Shown here: positions 7,872 through 15,851 of the stretch, in pieces | How the letters are laid out: each line of letters starts with the position of its first letter | Position numbering within the stretch: position 1 is the first letter of the stretch | DNA from: JAYUJH01 sp043765375 | GTDB lineage: Bacteria; Pseudomonadota; Alphaproteobacteria; Rickettsiales; UBA998 | NCBI GenBank assembly: GCA_043765375.1 | Contig: JAYUJH010000015.1 | Span: forward strand, 1-39,616 | Direction: 5' to 3' | DNA length: 39,616 nt | Notes under the pieces: generated by a model | What the model saw: the letters and a program-made list of their open reading frames with translations, nothing else | The model's database searches: none | Told to the model about the DNA's origin: nothing | Made by a program: the position numbers and the translations under genes

Positions 7872-8979
7872 AGAGTTTAGGATTGATGATTTATTTGAGA
7901 AAATTAAAGTAAAATCCTTAAAATATAAAGCCTCTGAATTACCAAGTAATCCAAAGCAAGGTTTTACTCTACCTGCATTAACGGCTGGAATACAAAATCA
8001 AGGGTTGAATAATTTTGTGCCAGAACATAATGCAACAATTCTAAAAAATGTAATCTCAATTTCTGCAAATGGAGCAAATACAGGAGCTACTTTCTATAAG
8101 AGTAAAAAGTTCACAGTTTTACAAGATGCTTATGCAATACAGTGGAAAAATAAAAAGGAGTTCTTAGTTGATAATCAACATCTCTTTTTAGCCTCATCAA
8201 TTTCTAAAACTATATATGGCAATTACGAATGGACAAATAAAGCTGGTTGGGAAAGAATTAAATCGCAAAAAATATCCTTGCCAATTAAAAATCGCAAAAT
8301 AGATTTTGAGTTTATGGAAAGTTTCATAGCGGAATTAGAGGCAGAGCGCATCGCCGCACTAGAAAATTATTTGTTAGAAAATGGGTTAAGTGACTATCAT
8401 TTAACCGACAAAGAAAAACAAGCATTAGATGATTTTGAGAATCAAAAATTTGAACAATTTAATGTTATTGATGTATTTGATGTGAAGAATACACGAAATA
8501 TTTTATCAAGAGACATTATCCCCGATAGTGGTAAAACTCCTTATTTATGTGCAAGTTCAGAAAATAATGGCGTAAGTTCATACATAACATATGATAACCA
8601 ATACATAGATAAAGGTAATTGCGTCTTTATTGGCGGGAAAACATTCATTGTTTCTTATCAAGAAAAAGATTTTTTCTCAAACGATAGTCATAACTTAGTT
8701 TTATATCTGAAAAACAATGATGTGATAAACAAAAATAATCAACTCTATTTGGCTTCTTGCCTCAATAAAAGTTTAGGTTACAAATATTCTTGGGGAGATA
8801 GTATAAGCAATAGAAAAATACAAAAAGATAAAGTTTCACTCCCCACAAAAAATAACAAACCTGATTATGAAACAATGGAGGCAGTTATTTCTGCCATTAA
8901 AAAATTGGTAATTAAAGATGTGGTTTTATATGTGCAAAAAAAGCAGCAAGCAAATAAACTAACAGAAACTCCAGCATAG
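7852..8979 (+). CDS. Specificity (S) subunit of the BcgI-like system
   Basis: 375 aa from the first in-frame start-like codon, TTG at 7852; the frame itself is open back to 7819. Two target-recognition halves are visible. The first begins WGEFRIDDLFE and ends KISLPIKNRKIDFEFMESF; the second begins FEQFNVIDVFDV and ends KVSLPTKNNKPDYETMEAV. Between them lies a helical spacer (about 155-205, AELEAERIAALE). This two-fold build is that of HsdS/BcgIB proteins, which set the DNA target of the complex. No ribosome site precedes the TTG, which is in the loop of a hairpin, and the frame is exactly -1 to the upstream gene. So expression is probably by frameshift, giving a 1061-residue fusion, or by coupling. 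Confidence 0.82.
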   Translation: MKDVEWGEFRIDDLFEKIKVKSLKYKASELPSNPKQGFTLPALTAGIQNQGLNNFVPEHNATILKNVISISANGANTGATFYKSKKFTVLQDAYAIQWKNKKEFLVDNQHLFLASSISKTIYGNYEWTNKAGWERIKSQKISLPIKNRKIDFEFMESFIAELEAERIAALENYLLENGLSDYHLTDKEKQALDDFENQKFEQFNVIDVFDVKNTRNILSRDIIPDSGKTPYLCASSENNGVSSYITYDNQYIDKGNCVFIGGKTFIVSYQEKDFFSNDSHNLVLYLKNNDVINKNNQLYLASCLNKSLGYKYSWGDSISNRKIQKDKVSLPTKNNKPDYETMEAVISAIKKLVIKDVVLYVQKKQQANKLTETPA

Positions 8980-9133
8980 ATATTTATGACGCACTTTATG
9001 AAGCGAATGTTGAAAAAGTAATATTTATGACAAAACCATGAAATTAACTAACTAATATTCAATAATAATTAGTAATTAATAATGTATAATGCTATATTAG
9101 TTTAAGTATTAATTCTTTTTAGTAGGTTGTTTT

Positions 9134-10348
9134 ATGAATTGGAGTGCATCAGAACCAGCAGAAGTTGCCGCAGTGAGTGCGCCTAGTGCGCCTGAGCCAA
9201 CCATTGACCAGCAAGTTGCAAATACTATAGAAAATATTGGGATTGGGATTAGCGAGAACTTACGAGATTCTATCGCATCAATGTCAAATGATGAAAAAAA
9301 ATTATACTTATCAGATCCAACTTTGCCTGGGAAATTGAAAGAGGCACTAGACGAGATTTCGGGTTTAGATGATAAAGCCGCCGGAAGTTTTAACGTTGCC
9401 AATTATCCGCCGTCAATTCGCCCCATGTTGGAAGCTGCCGTAAAAGATCAGAAAGAGAAATTAGCATTATCTGAAATTGCCATGGGAGCAGTTTTAGGAA
9501 CTGGAAGCGGAGTTATTTTAGGCACAACGCTTTCAGCTTTAGGAACTACGCCTTTGGGGACGGAAAGAGCAGCGATAGGGACAGAAGGGTTGAGGGCAGG
9601 AGAGGGATTAACTTTGGGAGTTGCACCTGCATCACAATCACAGGTTTTTTCAACGGCAAGCCCAGCAGTATCAGTGTCACCAACTATAGCATCATCAGCC
9701 ATAGCCTCGCCATCTATTGCGGCGATTCCTCCAGCACCAGTTGTGCCATTAATTGCGTCGTCATCAAATATTGCGCCACCAGAAAAATCCAATCTAATTG
9801 GCGTTGCTTTGGATCAAAAAGCATCATATGATCTTGATGATGATTTTTATTTTGATCCAGAACCGCCTGCTGCAACAGTTGGTGCATCACGTTCACAAAC
9901 AACCCCGCAAACTGCACCAAACTCACCAAAAGGTAAGGAAGCAGCAGCAAAGAAAGATGCGGCGAAAAAAGATAACAGCCAAATATCAAAAATACTTGAA
10001 ATTGTTATGGCACTCTTGAGTGGAAAAGGACTTGCTAGTTTGTTTAGTGGTGGAGCAGAGGAGAAAACCGATGTTGCTGATGGAGCAAATCCTCCACAAA
10101 AGAGCCAAACAGAATTGAAAGCGAATGCGATGCAGAAGCAGACAGAGTCACCCACTCCGAAAATAGCATCAAGTCAAACGCTAGATGTGGAGTTGGCTAA
10201 AAACAACATAATACCTTTTCCATCATCAAAACCAATATCAGTTAGTCAAGGAGATGATGTAACACCTTTGCCAACCCCAAAAGTTGCAGCAATTGGCTCG
10301 CCATCACTAGTTGCAGCGGGCGGTGACGGCGGAAGGGGAAGGGGTTAA
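9134..10348 (+). CDS. Hypothetical Ala/Ser/Pro-rich protein with a glycine-rich hydrophobic segment
   Basis: 404 aa, not recognised. The N-terminal about 110 residues are acidic and helical (DQQVANTIENIGIGISENLR, LYLSDPTLPGKLKEAL). Residues about 117-145 form a glycine-rich hydrophobic segment (MGAVLGTGSGVILGTT) that could cross a membrane. The remainder is low complexity, rich in Ala, Ser, Pro and Val, with a lysine-rich patch (GKEAAAKKDAAKKD) and a tail ending GGDGGRGRG. No signal peptide is seen. It stands alone at the right edge of the restriction island, facing the convergent small membrane-protein gene. Another orphan with a hydrophobic segment and a GGR-type end is at 27205. Function unknown; possibly a secreted or surface-linked protein. 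Confidence 0.6.
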   Translation: MNWSASEPAEVAAVSAPSAPEPTIDQQVANTIENIGIGISENLRDSIASMSNDEKKLYLSDPTLPGKLKEALDEISGLDDKAAGSFNVANYPPSIRPMLEAAVKDQKEKLALSEIAMGAVLGTGSGVILGTTLSALGTTPLGTERAAIGTEGLRAGEGLTLGVAPASQSQVFSTASPAVSVSPTIASSAIASPSIAAIPPAPVVPLIASSSNIAPPEKSNLIGVALDQKASYDLDDDFYFDPEPPAATVGASRSQTTPQTAPNSPKGKEAAAKKDAAKKDNSQISKILEIVMALLSGKGLASLFSGGAEEKTDVADGANPPQKSQTELKANAMQKQTESPTPKIASSQTLDVELAKNNIIPFPSSKPISVSQGDDVTPLPTPKVAAIGSPSLVAAGGDGGRGRG

Positions 10349-10550
10349 ATCAATTAAGCCCTGTATGCGTCTATGTCTTGCATTTATTTGTTAAATAAAC
10401 TGATCTCCAAGTTAAATATGGCTTGGCTTTAATCAATCTCTAAACCTTACTTATCAATAAATGTAATCATTTTAATCTTAATTTATTAAAAATAAAACCT
10501 AAGTTCTCACGCCTTAAAAATATTGCGCTTAAATCCATTACTAACAAAAT

Positions 10551-10838
10551 CTATTTTATATCGTCCGTAATCTCACTCTCTACAATTTCACCTTCAATCG
10601 TTGCGCCGTTAATATCACCATCGTTATTATTGTAGTGATATGTTTTTCCCGCAAATTGTTTATCTCTAGATTGCTTATTATTTCGCTCACTCGGCAAAAA
10701 GCTGCGCACATAAAACGTAACCGCCACCACTCCAGAGATTGCTAGCAGCAATGCAAATGCAAAAAATGCAATGAACATCACCACCCCAATTATGCTTAAT
10801 GCTATTAATATTTTAATCAAGTTTTTGATATTGTGCAT
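10551..10838 (-). CDS. Small membrane protein, hypothetical
   Basis: 95 aa. Residues 8-46 are almost wholly hydrophobic (IKILIALSIIGVVMFIAFFA and on), enough for one long or two short membrane helices. They are followed by a basic, polar tail with KQSRDKQ and then an acidic end (GEIVESEITDD). It starts 29 nt after fliP on the same strand and appears to be the last gene of the rpsP-fliP run. No family recognised. The 200 nt downstream, between two convergent genes, show no clear terminator. Confidence 0.6.
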   Translation of the reverse strand: MHNIKNLIKILIALSIIGVVMFIAFFAFALLLAISGVVAVTFYVRSFLPSERNNKQSRDKQFAGKTYHYNNNDGDINGATIEGEIVESEITDDIK

Positions 10839-10867
10839 TTTTGTTGCCTTATATAATCAGAATTATT

Positions 10868-11602
10868 TTATAGCCCATAGCTGCGGGCGATGCTACCCAT
10901 CACTAGATACCAACCATCAACCAGCACAAAGAAAATTAGCTTAAATGGCAATGAAATCACTACGGGCGGGAGCATCATCATACCCATCGCCATCAAAATT
11001 GAGGCGACTAGCAAGTCAATAATTAAAAAAGGAATGAACAGCAAAAAGCCAATTTCAAACGCACGTTTCAACTCGCTTATCATAAAGGCGGGGATTAGAA
11101 CTTGATAAGGCGTATCTGCCCGTTCCTCCAGCTTCAAATCTGGGGTCATATTCACGAATAATTCCAAATCTTTATCTCGCACATGTTGCAACATAAACAC
11201 ACGAAATGGTTCTGCGGCAAGCCCAATTGCTTCCTCCTCGCTGATTTCTTCCTCAATTAATGGCAAAATGCCATCATAATATGATTTTTCCAAAGTTGGC
11301 ATCATGATAAACGCCGTCAAAAACAAAGCAAGCGCAATTATCACTTGATTGGGCGGGGTCGTTTGCGTGCCAATCGCCGTTCGTAAAAATGAGAGTATCA
11401 CAATCACCCGTGTGAATGAGGTCATCATCACCAAAATTGAGGGAGCGAGGGAAAGCACCGTCATTAGCATGATGATTTGAATCATACGAGCAGTGGCTGA
11501 ACCGCCTTCAATCCCGCTAATATTAATATTCAAGCCATCTTCGGCTGCAAGCAAAAAATCTGGCGCAAATAAAGCAATCAACAGCAAACTAAGTTTTAGC
11601 AT
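10868..11602 (-). CDS. fliP: Flagellar export-gate protein FliP
   Basis: 244 aa from the ATG at 11602, close to the usual FliP length of about 245. FliP is the core of the FliPQR export pore in the inner membrane. It has a cleaved signal peptide (MLKLSLLLIALFAPDFLLA), then MTSFTRVIVILSFLR, TPPNQVIIALALFLTAFIM, and the C-terminal helices with SELKRAFEIGF and MLPPVVISLPFKL, all FliP hallmarks. The frame is open up to a TTG at 11698 with ATGs at 11683 and 11647; those would add a Lys-rich SLMK-SLAK-SLIK-PLMK repeat coded by a 12-bp minisatellite. I chose 11602 for its length, its signal peptide and GAGA upstream. The longer start would overlap fliO by 44 bp. Confidence 0.93.
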   Translation of the reverse strand: MLKLSLLLIALFAPDFLLAAEDGLNINISGIEGGSATARMIQIIMLMTVLSLAPSILVMMTSFTRVIVILSFLRTAIGTQTTPPNQVIIALALFLTAFIMMPTLEKSYYDGILPLIEEEISEEEAIGLAAEPFRVFMLQHVRDKDLELFVNMTPDLKLEERADTPYQVLIPAFMISELKRAFEIGFLLFIPFLIIDLLVASILMAMGMMMLPPVVISLPFKLIFFVLVDGWYLVMGSIARSYGL

Positions 11603-11645
11603 CAATATTCTCAATTTTATTGTTTTTGGCTGTTTTGACGATTTC

Positions 11646-11693
11646 ATCAGAGGTTTAATTAGAGATTTCGCTAGGGATTTCATTAGAGATTTT
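11646..11693. repeat. 12-bp minisatellite at the fliO/fliP junction
   Basis: Four tandem 12-bp units on the plus strand: ATCAGAGGTTTA, ATTAGAGATTTC, GCTAGGGATTTC, ATTAGAGATTTT. They span the 3' end of fliO and the region just before fliP. Since 12 is a multiple of 3, changes in copy number would keep frames intact. Confidence 0.7.
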
Positions 11694-11942
11694 TTCAATT
11701 ATTTGCGCTTTTTCACCATCTAACAATAACATATATTGTGAATTGGCAAACTGCAACACAACAATGCGTTTTTTGGGATCAAGATATAAATTATCCAATA
11801 TTTTGATGCTGCCATTGCTACTTTGTCGCACTTGCAATTTGTTTTGTAACCCTAATTTACGCACGCCATAGCTTAATGCTAGCATTAATATGATAACGGC
11901 GGCGAATGACAGCCCGATTTGCAATAATTGTTGCCAAATCAT
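11655..11942 (-). CDS. fliO: Flagellar biosynthesis protein FliO
   Basis: 95 aa, typical of short FliO proteins, which help assemble the FliP ring. One N-terminal membrane helix (about 6-26, IGLSFAAVIILMLALSYGV) is followed by a small cytoplasmic domain with SIKILDNLYLDPKKRIVVLQ and YMLLLDGEKAQII, the conserved FliO pattern. It overlaps the upstream gene of unknown function by 4 bp (ATGA) and lies directly before fliP. Its last dozen residues (EKISNEIPSEISN) are coded by the minisatellite. Confidence 0.87.
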   Translation of the reverse strand: MIWQQLLQIGLSFAAVIILMLALSYGVRKLGLQNKLQVRQSSNGSIKILDNLYLDPKKRIVVLQFANSQYMLLLDGEKAQIIEKISNEIPSEISN

Positions 11943-12367
11943 GATTGCGTTGAGTTGGAGTTTGAACTAGAATTAGGAAATTGTAGCACCACATCTAAGC
12001 TGGTATCACCTAAATCGCCGTCTTTAGAGAAGTCCATGTTGCGTGTATAGGCTTTGGCAGCTGTGCCTGTTTGCTCGCTTCGTTCAATGAAATAACGCAA
12101 ATTATCACGCCTATCTTCCATAATGTCACGTAAATCCTTCAATTGTGCATCAATTAATTCCCATTCCTCAGTATAATATTCCGTTGCACCTTCTGGTAAT
12201 GCCTCAAGTTCCGCTTGCAACCCCGAATATTCAGCGTCAATTGCACCAAGCATTTCATAATCCTCATTTTCCAAGCATACCAGCAAATCATTAATATAAT
12301 CTTTTGTGGCAGCAACTAGCTCAGCAATACGCTCTGGGTTGATTTCTGCCGTGGTTGGTTCTGTCAT
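11939..12367 (-). CDS. Acidic helical protein in the flagellar run, possible export chaperone
   Basis: 142 aa, not recognised with certainty. It is acidic and predicted helical over residues 10-115 (RIAELVAATKDYINDLLVCL; LIDAQLKDLRDIMEDRRDNL), with a polar, disordered Ser/Asn-rich tail. Its size, helical coiled-coil build and place between a FlhB-like gene and fliO, with a 4-bp overlap to fliO, would fit a FlgN/FliT-like chaperone or a FliJ-like part. No diagnostic motif of these families is seen, so this is inference from context. Confidence 0.55.
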   Translation of the reverse strand: MTEPTTAEINPERIAELVAATKDYINDLLVCLENEDYEMLGAIDAEYSGLQAELEALPEGATEYYTEEWELIDAQLKDLRDIMEDRRDNLRYFIERSEQTGTAAKAYTRNMDFSKDGDLGDTSLDVVLQFPNSSSNSNSTQS

Positions 12368-12406
12368 GATTGGTTGCTCCTTGGAATATGTTTAGTTCTG
12401 GGATTT

Positions 12407-12718
12407 TTAATTTTTGGGTTTGCCATAAATCTTATTAACATGATATACATAATTTAATATTTCTGCAACTGCCGTGAACGCTTCTAGCGGAATTATTGAA
12501 TCAATTTCCAACGTTCCTAATATTTCCACTAGTGGCGCATCCTCTCGCACACGCACGCCGTTTGCAAATGCAATGCTCAATATTTGCTCAGCGATTGTGC
12601 CTTTGCCCGTTGCGGTGATGCGTGGTGCTTCGTCCTTATCCGCCTGATATTCCAATGCAACTGCTTTCAGTTTTCTCGGTGGTTTAGCTGGTTTTTCACT
12701 ATCAAAAACATCAATCAT
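12407..12718 (-). CDS. Stand-alone FlhB C-terminal-domain homologue (FhlB-like)
   Basis: 103 aa. After about 20 polar residues it reads AVALEYQADKDEAPRITATG, then AEQILSIAFANGVRVREDAP and IPLEAFTAVAEILNYVY. This is the cytoplasmic domain of FlhB/YscU, which switches export substrates, beginning just after the place of the NPTH autocleavage site. NPTH itself and all membrane helices are absent, so this is the short soluble paralogue (FhlB/YlqH type) known from many flagellated bacteria, where it can partly stand in for the FlhB C-terminus. It lies 12 nt after maf and 39 nt before the gene of unknown function. Confidence 0.85.
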   Translation of the reverse strand: MIDVFDSEKPAKPPRKLKAVALEYQADKDEAPRITATGKGTIAEQILSIAFANGVRVREDAPLVEILGTLEIDSIIPLEAFTAVAEILNYVYHVNKIYGKPKN

Positions 12719-12730
12719 GATATGGTCTTC

Positions 12731-13354
12731 TCAGCTTGATTTAGCAGGATATTTAGCTAATGAAATAGGATAAAATTGTTGCAATGCTGCAAGCAAATGC
12801 TGCATGGGTAATCCTTTAATGGCGTATTCACTGCCATCTACACTTGAGAATAATGCGCTTCCCGATTTTTCATAACAATAGCCTCCGCAAGCTTGAAAAG
12901 GTTGGTCTTTCTCAACATAAGCGGTTATTTCTGCTTCGGTTAAATTGCGCATCGTGAGTGTGACAATTTCGCAATGCTGCCATATTTTTTCACCCGCATA
13001 AAATAAACAAGCGGCGGAATGTTGTCTATGTTCCCGCCCTTGCAGATATTGCAAATGTTGTTTTGCCTGTGACGATGTTAATGGTTTGCTATAAATCCTA
13101 GCGTCATCAGCGCATATTTGGTCTGCCCCAATCACATAATCATTCATGTGTAATTCGCTAACTGCCTGCGCTTTTCCTGCTGCTAATTTCAAGGCTTGAT
13201 CATGGTGGGATAGAACATTATGAGGCGGCGAGTTTGCAAAATCTTTTTTAGCGGATTCTTCATCAAATGTTGAGGGAATAGCAACAAAATCTATATTTGC
13301 CTGTTGCAATAATTCATAGCGTATTTGGGAAGTTGAGGCGAGAATGAGAGTCAT
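12731..13354 (-). CDS. maf: Maf-family nucleotide pyrophosphatase
   Basis: 207 aa. Maf/Ham1-type enzymes hydrolyse non-canonical or modified nucleoside triphosphates to monophosphates. The N-terminal LILASTSQIRYELLQQ is the substrate-binding loop (S-T-S-x-x-R), STFDEES is the next conserved patch, and GADQIC with KPLT is the catalytic region, followed by HLQYLQGREH. The length is that of the family. It overlaps the ATP-grasp gene by 4 bp (ATGA), so translation is probably coupled. Substrate preference (dTTP/UTP versus m7GTP) cannot be fixed from the sequence. Confidence 0.87.
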   Translation of the reverse strand: MTLILASTSQIRYELLQQANIDFVAIPSTFDEESAKKDFANSPPHNVLSHHDQALKLAAGKAQAVSELHMNDYVIGADQICADDARIYSKPLTSSQAKQHLQYLQGREHRQHSAACLFYAGEKIWQHCEIVTLTMRNLTEAEITAYVEKDQPFQACGGYCYEKSGSALFSSVDGSEYAIKGLPMQHLLAALQQFYPISLAKYPAKSS

Positions 13355-14211
13355 TTGCAGCTATATAACCCCTTCGCATTTGCAATTTGAATTGCCAAAC
13401 CGGGGCGGGCGTTAATCTCCAAAATCATGGGGCCAAAACGTTTATCCAACACAATATCCACCCCAACATAACCCAGCCCACTCGCCTGTTGCATTTTTAC
13501 CGCAAGTTCCAAAATGCGCTCCCACTGCGGAATCTGATGCCCCGCTAACATTTCGCCTGTTTCAGGGTGACGGTCAATATAGCGATTATACTGCACCGCC
13601 GTTGTTGTCACCCCCGTTGCCATGTCAATGCCCGCACCAATTCCGCCCATATGAAGATTTGCCTTGCCGTCCGATGATTTTGTTGGCAAGCGCAACATCG
13701 CCATAAGCGGCACGCCATTGCGCACAATAACCCGCACATCTGGCACTCCTTGATAAGTGATGCTAGAAAAAACGGGATCAAACACTACTGTTTGCTCAAT
13801 CAAAGCACAATCTGGTCGCCCGCCTAACGAAAACATACCACTCAAAATATTTTGCAGATGATAGCGTATATCTGCTAGTTCCAAAATCTCGCCTGATGCT
13901 TTACGATAACCCCGAAAGGCTCGCTCTTTAATGACGATAATCCCTTCGCCACCGCTACCATGCACGGGTTTAATCACAAATGATTGATGATTTTCAACTA
14001 TTTTTTCAAATTGCTTCACGTCATGTTGAAATTGCACCACACCATAAAGTTCTGGCACGGAAATATTCACTGATTGCGCCAATTGCTTGGTGATTAGTTT
14101 GCTATCTGCCACGGGATAATGTTTGCGACGATTATGCTCCCCGATGAATGAGAGATTTCGCCCATTCATTCCCACAATTCCATATTGTTTAAGTCCAAAC
14201 CTCCCAAACAT
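13351..14211 (-). CDS. RimK-related ATP-grasp ligase (alpha-L-glutamate ligase-like)
   Basis: 286 aa. It begins FGLKQYGIVGMNGRNLSFIG, the start of the RimK-related glutamate-ligase-like family. The ATP-grasp core shows FVIKPVHGSGGEGIIVI (glycine-rich ATP loop) and, near the C-terminus, MILEINARPGLAIQIAN, which carries the Glu and Asn that bind Mg2+. Such enzymes join amino acids, often glutamate, to a peptide or small molecule; the substrate here is unknown. In many proteobacteria it is next to a 7TM/inactive-transglutaminase gene, as here, where the two overlap by one base. Confidence 0.85.
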   Translation of the reverse strand: MFGRFGLKQYGIVGMNGRNLSFIGEHNRRKHYPVADSKLITKQLAQSVNISVPELYGVVQFQHDVKQFEKIVENHQSFVIKPVHGSGGEGIIVIKERAFRGYRKASGEILELADIRYHLQNILSGMFSLGGRPDCALIEQTVVFDPVFSSITYQGVPDVRVIVRNGVPLMAMLRLPTKSSDGKANLHMGGIGAGIDMATGVTTTAVQYNRYIDRHPETGEMLAGHQIPQWERILELAVKMQQASGLGYVGVDIVLDKRFGPMILEINARPGLAIQIANAKGLYSCK

Positions 14212-15845
14212 TATTTTGCAGCCTTTTTCTCTTGCAATTGACGCAATGATTTTTGCAATTGCCTAAAACGTAAATATTCAGTTAGGCGATAACCATTATA
14301 ACGCCCTAAAATCAGGCAACCACCAAAAATTACTAACAATAATTCAGGAAATGTTATCATCGCATGTTTGACATAATCATTGACCGCAATCACATAAACA
14401 ATGCACGCCATTACCATCGTTCCCGCAAACGCCATTAACGCACCTTTGCCGCCTTTTTCCTCCCACATATTAGACATACGCTCAATGAACATTGTCATAA
14501 TTACAACAGGGAACAACGCAACCGAAACGCCAACGGAGAAGTCACTATCCTTAAATATCAACATGATAACCGTGATTAAAGCAACAACCATACATAATAC
14601 TGCAGCAAGCCTTGGCACAAATAATAGTCGCAAAATATTAAGATAACCCCGCATCATCAACCCAATACAAGTTAGCCCCACAAATAAAGCAAGCCCATCA
14701 ATAATTCCTGTTTCACGCATTGAAAGCGCAATTAATACGGGCATAAATGTTCCAAATGTTCTAACCCCAATCACCTGACGAACAAACGCTACCACCAACC
14801 CACCAAGCGGCATCAGCAATAATATTTGCAGAACAACTTGTTGCTCTAATGTCAATGTTTGAATGGCGAAACGATATGCTAGTGGTTGAGTTTCCTTGCT
14901 CTGCCACAAAGCGCGTGACATTGCACTATCTGTGTTTGGTTTGACGGAAACGCTGGTTACAAATTGTTTGAAATAATTAGCATTAACCAGCGGTTCACTA
15001 CCAACCCACCAACGATATAATGGAGTTTTTGCATCAATGAACTCACCTTTTTCAATATTGAACTTGTTCCACTCGCCTTGCTCTAATATTTCAACCCATT
15101 GACGCAAACGAGTTGAGCGTATCATTTCATTTTTGAGTTGCAGCCCGTTGGCAATTCTTGTGGGATAACCGGCAATTTGCGCTAATGCAACATAAAGTTC
15201 ATATTCATTTTTTAATTGCATTGCTTGCGTTAAATATAGGCGATTTTCATTATCATTATTTAATATTTTCCATAATTCATTCAAAAAAGATGAAGGCGAG
15301 GTTGATTTGTTCAAGGCATCATCAACTACGTTATCAATCTCCGCATAAAGCGCATTTAAGGATTCATCAGCATTATAAACACGTTTTTGTTTTGAGAAAT
15401 CATTAATTTTGAACTTTTCTGGCACTTCATTTGGCTGGATTTTCGCAAGCTCGTTATTTTCCAACTCATACAGCATGAAACGCACATAAATTGATTCCGT
15501 GCTAGCGGGATTTCGCTTGGTGAATTGAACTCGGCGACCACCATCACGACGACGACTATCATTTTTGGTTATTTGCTTACCAAAACCACGCCCCATTGAT
15601 TGCAGATTTACCACTGCATAATTATGATTATTGGCTGGATATTCAACATTAATTGCGGGTTTATTTTGTGCATTATTGCTACGATCTGGGGATTGCAAAG
15701 TGGTTTGCATCTCCACATACCAGCTATTAATTTCAGTATTTGGAGCAATCGGAAATGACAAACCATAATGCTTATAAGCGGCAATTCCAAGCCCAGCCAA
15801 TATACAAAATATAGCTATTGAATAGGTGAGTGCCGTGCGCCACAT
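14211..15845 (-). CDS. Inactive transglutaminase-like protein fused to seven membrane helices (UUP1/7TM type)
   Basis: 544 aa. One N-terminal membrane helix (about 5-27), then a large extracytoplasmic part. The part around residues 205-290 (LTQAMQLKNEYELYVALAQI, GYPTRIANGLQ, RQWVEILEQGEWNKF) resembles a transglutaminase fold with the catalytic Cys missing. It is followed by about seven hydrophobic helices from 335 to 520, including VRTFGTFMPVLIALSMRETG. This matches the known 7TM-transglutaminase family, which is coded next to a RimK-like ATP-grasp gene, as here. A third usual partner, an aspartyl/zinc-type protease, is not in the window. Role unknown; probably sensing or modifying peptides at the inner membrane. 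Confidence 0.83.
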   Translation of the reverse strand: MWRTALTYSIAIFCILAGLGIAAYKHYGLSFPIAPNTEINSWYVEMQTTLQSPDRSNNAQNKPAINVEYPANNHNYAVVNLQSMGRGFGKQITKNDSRRRDGGRRVQFTKRNPASTESIYVRFMLYELENNELAKIQPNEVPEKFKINDFSKQKRVYNADESLNALYAEIDNVVDDALNKSTSPSSFLNELWKILNNDNENRLYLTQAMQLKNEYELYVALAQIAGYPTRIANGLQLKNEMIRSTRLRQWVEILEQGEWNKFNIEKGEFIDAKTPLYRWWVGSEPLVNANYFKQFVTSVSVKPNTDSAMSRALWQSKETQPLAYRFAIQTLTLEQQVVLQILLLMPLGGLVVAFVRQVIGVRTFGTFMPVLIALSMRETGIIDGLALFVGLTCIGLMMRGYLNILRLLFVPRLAAVLCMVVALITVIMLIFKDSDFSVGVSVALFPVVIMTMFIERMSNMWEEKGGKGALMAFAGTMVMACIVYVIAVNDYVKHAMITFPELLLVIFGGCLILGRYNGYRLTEYLRFRQLQKSLRQLQEKKAAK

Positions 15846-15851
15846 AATGAA

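Noticed and set aside
9448..9792. Antisense frames within the gene at 9134
   Set aside because: Low-complexity GC-rich coding DNA leaves several frames open; the plus-strand frame is the longest.
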